Source: Phycisphaerae bacterium
GTDB taxonomy: Bacteria; Planctomycetota; Phycisphaerae; JAJVII01
Assembly: GCA_022072085.1 (NCBI GenBank)
Contig: JAJVII010000020.1
Coordinates: forward strand, 124,001-188,000
DNA: 64,000 nucleotides
Reading direction: 5' to 3'
This document shows, piece after piece, positions 58,639 through 64,000 of this stretch; within the stretch, counting starts at the first letter, position 1, and the number at the start of each line of letters is the position of its first letter. Made by a program: the position numbers and the translations under genes. Under the pieces are notes generated by a model. The model was not told the DNA's origin. It was given only the letters and a program-made list of their open reading frames with translations, and made no database searches.

Positions 58639-59172
58639 TCAGTCGCCGTCCGGCTGCGTGGTCGGTTCGACGCGCCGCAGCACGCCCACGTGGCTGATCG
58701 CCTCACTGGTGCGCGGATCCCCCACAGTCATCGCATAGCCGAAGAAGCGATAGTCCAGCCGCCCGTCGGCGGTCAGGCGCGCCGACTGCGTCTGCCCGCC
58801 GCGGACCGGCCCGCTGCGTCCGTCCACCTCGCCGGTGAAGGTCAGCGTGACCGTGCTGGCGGTGGGGGAGTAGTCGGCCTGCTCGACGCGGACGCGCAGG
58901 CCGGACTGGCCCATGTCGCGCAGCACCTGCCCGGCCCGCCGGGCCTGGCCGGTCGGCAGCAGCCCGACGGTGGCGATCCGCCCGTCGGGCAGGATAGTCA
59001 GGCTGAAGTCCTCGACGCGGAGGGACTTGTCCTCCGCCGGCCTTGTGCTGGTGCTGACGATGGCGCCGCGCCACTGGCCGGCGAGCTGCGACCGGACCGT
59101 GGGCTGCGAGCAGCCGGCCGACGCCGCAGCCAGCGCGGCTGTGAGCAGGGCAAGGGGTCGAATGGAAGACAT
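58639..59172 (-). CDS. Hypothetical lipoprotein
   Basis: A 177-residue protein with a lipoprotein signal (LLTAALAAASAGC), so it is probably membrane-anchored outside the cytoplasm. The body is beta-rich (LRVEDFSLTILPDGRIATVGLLP; ASTVTLTFTGEVDG; GRLDYRFFGYAMTVGDP) and may be a lipocalin-like or small barrel domain. I cannot assign a function. GGGAGG stands before ATG 59172. It is divergent from the MFS gene. Confidence 0.75.
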   Translation of the reverse strand: MSSIRPLALLTAALAAASAGCSQPTVRSQLAGQWRGAIVSTSTRPAEDKSLRVEDFSLTILPDGRIATVGLLPTGQARRAGQVLRDMGQSGLRVRVEQADYSPTASTVTLTFTGEVDGRSGPVRGGQTQSARLTADGRLDYRFFGYAMTVGDPRTSEAISHVGVLRRVEPTTQPDGD

Positions 59173-59331
59173 GTGGGCCTCCCGGAGAAAGTGGCCGAGG
59201 CATCCTATCGCCTCCGCGCCCCCCGGACAAGCGAGCGCCTCGCCCGGCGATCGCCCGCGCACTTGTCGCGCCGAAGGAACGTGATAGACTGCCCCGCTGC
59301 GTCGGCCTCGGGACGCCGGGAGCGACAGGCT

Positions 59332-60534
59332 GTGCAGCGACTGAGACGGCTGCTTGCGATCACCTTCATCGAGAGCTTCGCCACGATCGTGGTCGAACGC
59401 GGCATCTACTTCTTCACCGAAAACCGGCTGGGGTTCACGGCGTCGGCCAATCTATGGCTGGCCCTGGCGTTCGGCGTGACCTATGTCGTCGGGGCCGTCT
59501 TCAGCCATCGCGTCTCGCGCCGGCTGGGCGAGCGGCGTCTGCTGGGGCTGATGCTGCTGGGCCAGACGCTGGCCCACGCCGGTCTGGCCGTCAATGCCGG
59601 ACCCGTGGCCGTGTTCCTGCTCAGCGGCGCCATCGGCGGGCTGAACGGCATGAAGTGGCCGCTGATCGAGAGCTACGTCAGCGCCGGCCGCGGGCCGAAA
59701 CAGGCCGCCGCCGCCGTCGGCCAGTTCTCCATCGCCTGGGCGGCGTCGGTGCCGCTGGCACTGGTCGCGACCGGCCCGCTGATCCGCTGGCTGCCCGCGG
59801 GTATGTTCGTCCTCTGCGCCGTCGTCAACATCGCCAGCCTGATCCTGGTCCTGCCGCTGCCGGCCCGGCCGGTCCACCTGCCGGACGGCCACCCCGAGCG
59901 GCCGACGCCCGAGACCCTGGTCACGATCGGCGGTTTGCTGCGGACCAGCCGATGGACGCTGTTCGCCGGCTACTCAAGCATGTGGGTGCTGGCGGCGCTG
60001 ATGCCGGGGATATTCAGCCGCCTGGGCTATGACGTCACCGTTGCGACGGCGCTGTCGGGTCTGCTGGACCTGATGCGGCTGGTCGCGTTTGTGGTCTGCA
60101 TCGCGTGGCAGGGCTGGCACTGGCGGGCGTGGCCGCTGGCTGGGGCAATTGCGGCCCTGCCTGCCGGTTTCGTGGGGGTTCTGTTCGGCGGGCAGGTGGG
60201 CGTCGTGCTGGCCGGCGAGGCGGTGTTCGGACTGGCGATCGGGCTGGTCTACTACGCTGCGCTCTACTATGGCATGGTGGCCCACAACGCGTCGGTCGAG
60301 TCGTCGGGCACGCACGAGGCGCTGATCGGGATGGGCTTCGCCGCCGGGCCGGCTGCGGGCCTGCTGGGGATCGCGCTGGCCGTCGCGGGAGCCGTCAAGG
60401 GCAACATCATGGGCGCGACGGTGGGCGTCGTGCCGATCTTCGGCTGCTGCGCCGCGGCGTCGGTGCGATCGCTGTGGCGGGCGGCCGGCGGCGTCAGGCC
60501 CGGCGCGCGGGCATCGGACCCGCCGGGATCCTGA
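59332..60534 (+). CDS. Major facilitator superfamily transporter
   Basis: About 400 residues with 11-12 hydrophobic helices. An MFS-like A motif is seen in SHRVSRRLGERRLLG after helix 2, and a glycine-rich helix 4 region in GAIGGLNGMKWPLIES. The C-terminus is a short Arg/Pro tail. The start is GTG 59332 with a weak GGAG upstream; an in-frame extension to 58690 is antisense to the lipoprotein gene and is not protein-like. A TAGACT at 59284-59289 may be its -10 box. The substrate is unknown. Confidence 0.85.
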   Translation: MQRLRRLLAITFIESFATIVVERGIYFFTENRLGFTASANLWLALAFGVTYVVGAVFSHRVSRRLGERRLLGLMLLGQTLAHAGLAVNAGPVAVFLLSGAIGGLNGMKWPLIESYVSAGRGPKQAAAAVGQFSIAWAASVPLALVATGPLIRWLPAGMFVLCAVVNIASLILVLPLPARPVHLPDGHPERPTPETLVTIGGLLRTSRWTLFAGYSSMWVLAALMPGIFSRLGYDVTVATALSGLLDLMRLVAFVVCIAWQGWHWRAWPLAGAIAALPAGFVGVLFGGQVGVVLAGEAVFGLAIGLVYYAALYYGMVAHNASVESSGTHEALIGMGFAAGPAAGLLGIALAVAGAVKGNIMGATVGVVPIFGCCAAASVRSLWRAAGGVRPGARASDPPGS

Positions 60535-60572
60535 TTGTGCCCTGCCGCGCGGGCGCCGGGCGGACGCATCCC

Positions 60573-60601
60573 TTGACGTTCGGGCGGGGACGGTATAGAT
60601 T
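60573..60601 (+). promoter_or_regulatory. Promoter of the sdh operon
   Basis: TTGACG (60573-60578), a 17-base spacer and TAGATT (60596-60601), or TATAGA with a 15-base spacer. The leader to GTG 60706 is about 100 bases. Confidence 0.6.
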
Positions 60602-60705
60602 CTCACATTCCTGCGTTGTCCTATGGTGTCTGCCTCGGCTCGGGACCGGGAGGCCCGAATCCAACGGGCGGACGAGCGAAGAGCCTTGCACATACAGAGG
60701 TCACC

Positions 60706-61380
60706 GTGAATCAGAGCACCGAGGTTTCGGGCCGGGGCCTGGAGCGTTACCATTTCGCCCTGCGGCGGCTGCACTCCCTGACCGGCGTCATCCCCATCGG
60801 CGCGTTCCTCATCGAGCACATGCTGACCAACTTCGGCGTCGTGGTCGGCGGGCCGACGAAGTACAACGAGGACGTCAGCCTCATCCACCGCATCCCCTGG
60901 CTGGCGGTCGTCGAGTGGGTGTTCATATTCCTGCCGATCGCCTTCCACGCCGGCTACGGGATGTTCATCACCTTCACCGGCAAGAGCAACGTGCGGATCT
61001 ACCCCTACGGCGGGAACATCCGCTACACGCTCCAGCGCATCGCGGGCGTCTTCCTGCTGGTCTTCATCATCGTCCACATGGCCAGCTACCGCTTCAACTA
61101 CCTGCTGCCTGGCGGGGAGGTGTTCTCGGCTGAGCACGCGGCGCGGATCACCGCCGAGCACCTGACCAACCCCTGGATCGTCGGCTTCTACGTGCTGGGC
61201 GTGCTGTCGGCCGTCTTCCACTTTTCCAACGGGCTCTGGACGTTCCTGATCACCTGGGGCGTGACGCTGGGCCCGGCGGCCCAGCGCAAGAGCGGCTTCG
61301 TCTGCGCCGCCATCGGCGCGGCGCTGGGGGTCATGGGCATCAGTTCGCTGTTCTGGTTCCATTTCCACACGCTGACCTGA
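60706..61380 (+). CDS. sdhC: Succinate dehydrogenase/fumarate reductase cytochrome b subunit
   Basis: A 224-residue membrane anchor with five helices, of the Bacillus/Wolinella single-anchor (type B) kind that holds two hemes. His residues suited to heme binding are in RRLHSLTG, IEHMLTNF, AFHAGYG, IVHMASYRFNY and VFHFSNGLWTF. It passes electrons between quinone and the flavoprotein. GAGG lies five bases before GTG 60706. It is followed by sdhA and sdhB in the usual order C-A-B. No separate SdhD is seen, as expected for this type. Confidence 0.93.
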   Translation: MNQSTEVSGRGLERYHFALRRLHSLTGVIPIGAFLIEHMLTNFGVVVGGPTKYNEDVSLIHRIPWLAVVEWVFIFLPIAFHAGYGMFITFTGKSNVRIYPYGGNIRYTLQRIAGVFLLVFIIVHMASYRFNYLLPGGEVFSAEHAARITAEHLTNPWIVGFYVLGVLSAVFHFSNGLWTFLITWGVTLGPAAQRKSGFVCAAIGAALGVMGISSLFWFHFHTLT

Positions 61381-61451
61381 GACCGGGCGTGCGGAGCGGC
61401 GGCGGCTGATCGAAAGTCAAACCGAAACATACAACCAGGGACGATCCTCAG

Positions 61452-63434
<1,983 letters not shown>

Positions 63435-63465
63435 TTCTGACATCCATCGCGGAGCCGAATAGACC

Positions 63466-64000
63466 ATGGCCGATTCACATGCCAGTCACGCAACGGGCAA
63501 GAGCGTCCGCTTCAAGGTGCTGCGGCAGGACGGACCCGAGGGCTCGCCCTACTGGGAGGAGTTCGAGGTCGCCTACAAGCCCAACATGAACGTGATCTCG
63601 ATGCTCATGGAGATCGAGGCCAACCCCTGCACCTGCGACGGCCACGCCACCACGCCGATCGCCTACGACGCCGCCTGCCTGGAGGAGGTCTGCGGCTCGT
63701 GCACGATGCGGATCAACGGCCGCGTGCGGCAGGCCTGCTCGGCTCTCATCGATGACCTCGAACAGCCGATCACGCTCGAGCCGATGAGCAAGTTCCCCAC
63801 CCGGCGCGATCTGGCAGTCGACCGCAGCGAGATGTTCGAGACCCTCCAGCGCGTCCGCGCCTGGGTTCCCATCGACGGCACGCACGACCTGGGCCCGGGC
63901 CCCAAGATCAGCGAGAAGGTCCGCGAGCGAGCCTACCACTTCAGCCGCTGCATGACCTGCGGCTGCTGCCTGGAGGCCTGTCCGCAGTTCAGCGACCGGT
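63466..64000 (+). CDS. sdhB: Succinate dehydrogenase/fumarate reductase iron-sulfur subunit, 3' end missing
   Basis: The first 178 residues of SdhB, running off the window. The N-terminal ferredoxin-like domain has the [2Fe-2S] ligands in CLEEVCGSCTM and a fourth Cys in VRQAC. The C-terminal domain starts with CMTCGCCLEACP, the first four cysteines of the [4Fe-4S] and [3Fe-4S] clusters. The start is ATG 63466, 31 bases after sdhA. The frame stays open to the last base. Electrons pass through it from the flavoprotein to the cytochrome b anchor. Confidence 0.95.
   Translation, partial: MADSHASHATGKSVRFKVLRQDGPEGSPYWEEFEVAYKPNMNVISMLMEIEANPCTCDGHATTPIAYDAACLEEVCGSCTMRINGRVRQACSALIDDLEQPITLEPMSKFPTRRDLAVDRSEMFETLQRVRAWVPIDGTHDLGPGPKISEKVRERAYHFSRCMTCGCCLEACPQFSDR

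Overview
The window is 64 kb of chromosomal DNA, GC-rich by eye apart from a few short intergenic islands. Several features point to a Planctomycetota bacterium, most likely of the Phycisphaerae type: three secreted proteins with PEP-CTERM tails, a formylglycine sulfatase beside an SGNH esterase and a beta-helix protein, GH172 (DUF2961), GH4, DUF5107/TPR and DUF4340 proteins, Gld-like ABC genes, and many intergenic inverted repeats built from short recurring words. This placement is an inference; no rRNA or other marker gene lies in the window. The 2-oxoacid:ferredoxin oxidoreductase and the hybrid cluster protein suggest an anaerobic or microaerobic life, while the succinate dehydrogenase/fumarate reductase genes show a membrane electron-transfer chain.

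Layout. 1-8 kb: the 3' part of an RND efflux pump, a PEP-CTERM subtilase, RarA/MgsA, and a B12-binding radical SAM enzyme. 8-16 kb: a large DUF5107-TPR protein, then a reverse-strand operon SGNH hydrolase > sulfatase > beta-helix/LamG protein, probably for sulfated glycans. 16-23 kb: a long hairpin element, an alpha-beta-gamma fused 2-oxoacid:ferredoxin oxidoreductase with its ferredoxin subunit, a lipoprotein hydrolase, a Nudix hydrolase, a coiled-coil lipoprotein, and a VKOR-thioredoxin fusion. 23-28 kb: a WaaP/Kdo-type sugar kinase, a glycosidase-like protein with a coupled unknown gene, and a short-form hybrid cluster protein. 28-32 kb: two paralogous PEP-CTERM proteins, the first bracketed by two copies of a strong palindrome. 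32-38 kb: a transglutaminase-like protein, a GNAT acetyltransferase, an esterase, GH172, and a chromatin-like DNA-binding protein. 38-44 kb: an M48 metalloprotease, a GH4 glycosidase with an amidohydrolase, and a PDZ lipoprotein with an RGF-repeat low-complexity tail. 44-49 kb: a reverse-strand operon of a left-handed beta-helix protein, an APC transporter with two USP domains, and an 80-residue membrane protein. 49-59 kb: a fusion of two oxidoreductase families, then a four-gene Gld-like ABC exporter operon. 59-64 kb: a lipoprotein, an MFS transporter, and sdhC-sdhA-sdhB, cut by the window end.

The most striking layer not explained by genes is a set of dispersed inverted repeats. At least five intergenic gaps each hold an imperfect long hairpin made of a different sequence word. 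One gap holds a six-copy 8-bp G-tract repeat. Two coding regions (RND pump and sugar kinase) carry similar repeats inserted in frame. No transposase, CRISPR array, tRNA or rRNA was found. I did not find one clearly new multi-gene system. The best candidates for new biology are the palindrome-bracketed PEP-CTERM gene, the 232-bp hairpin, the in-frame repeat insertions, and the beta-helix/APC-USP/small membrane protein operon.
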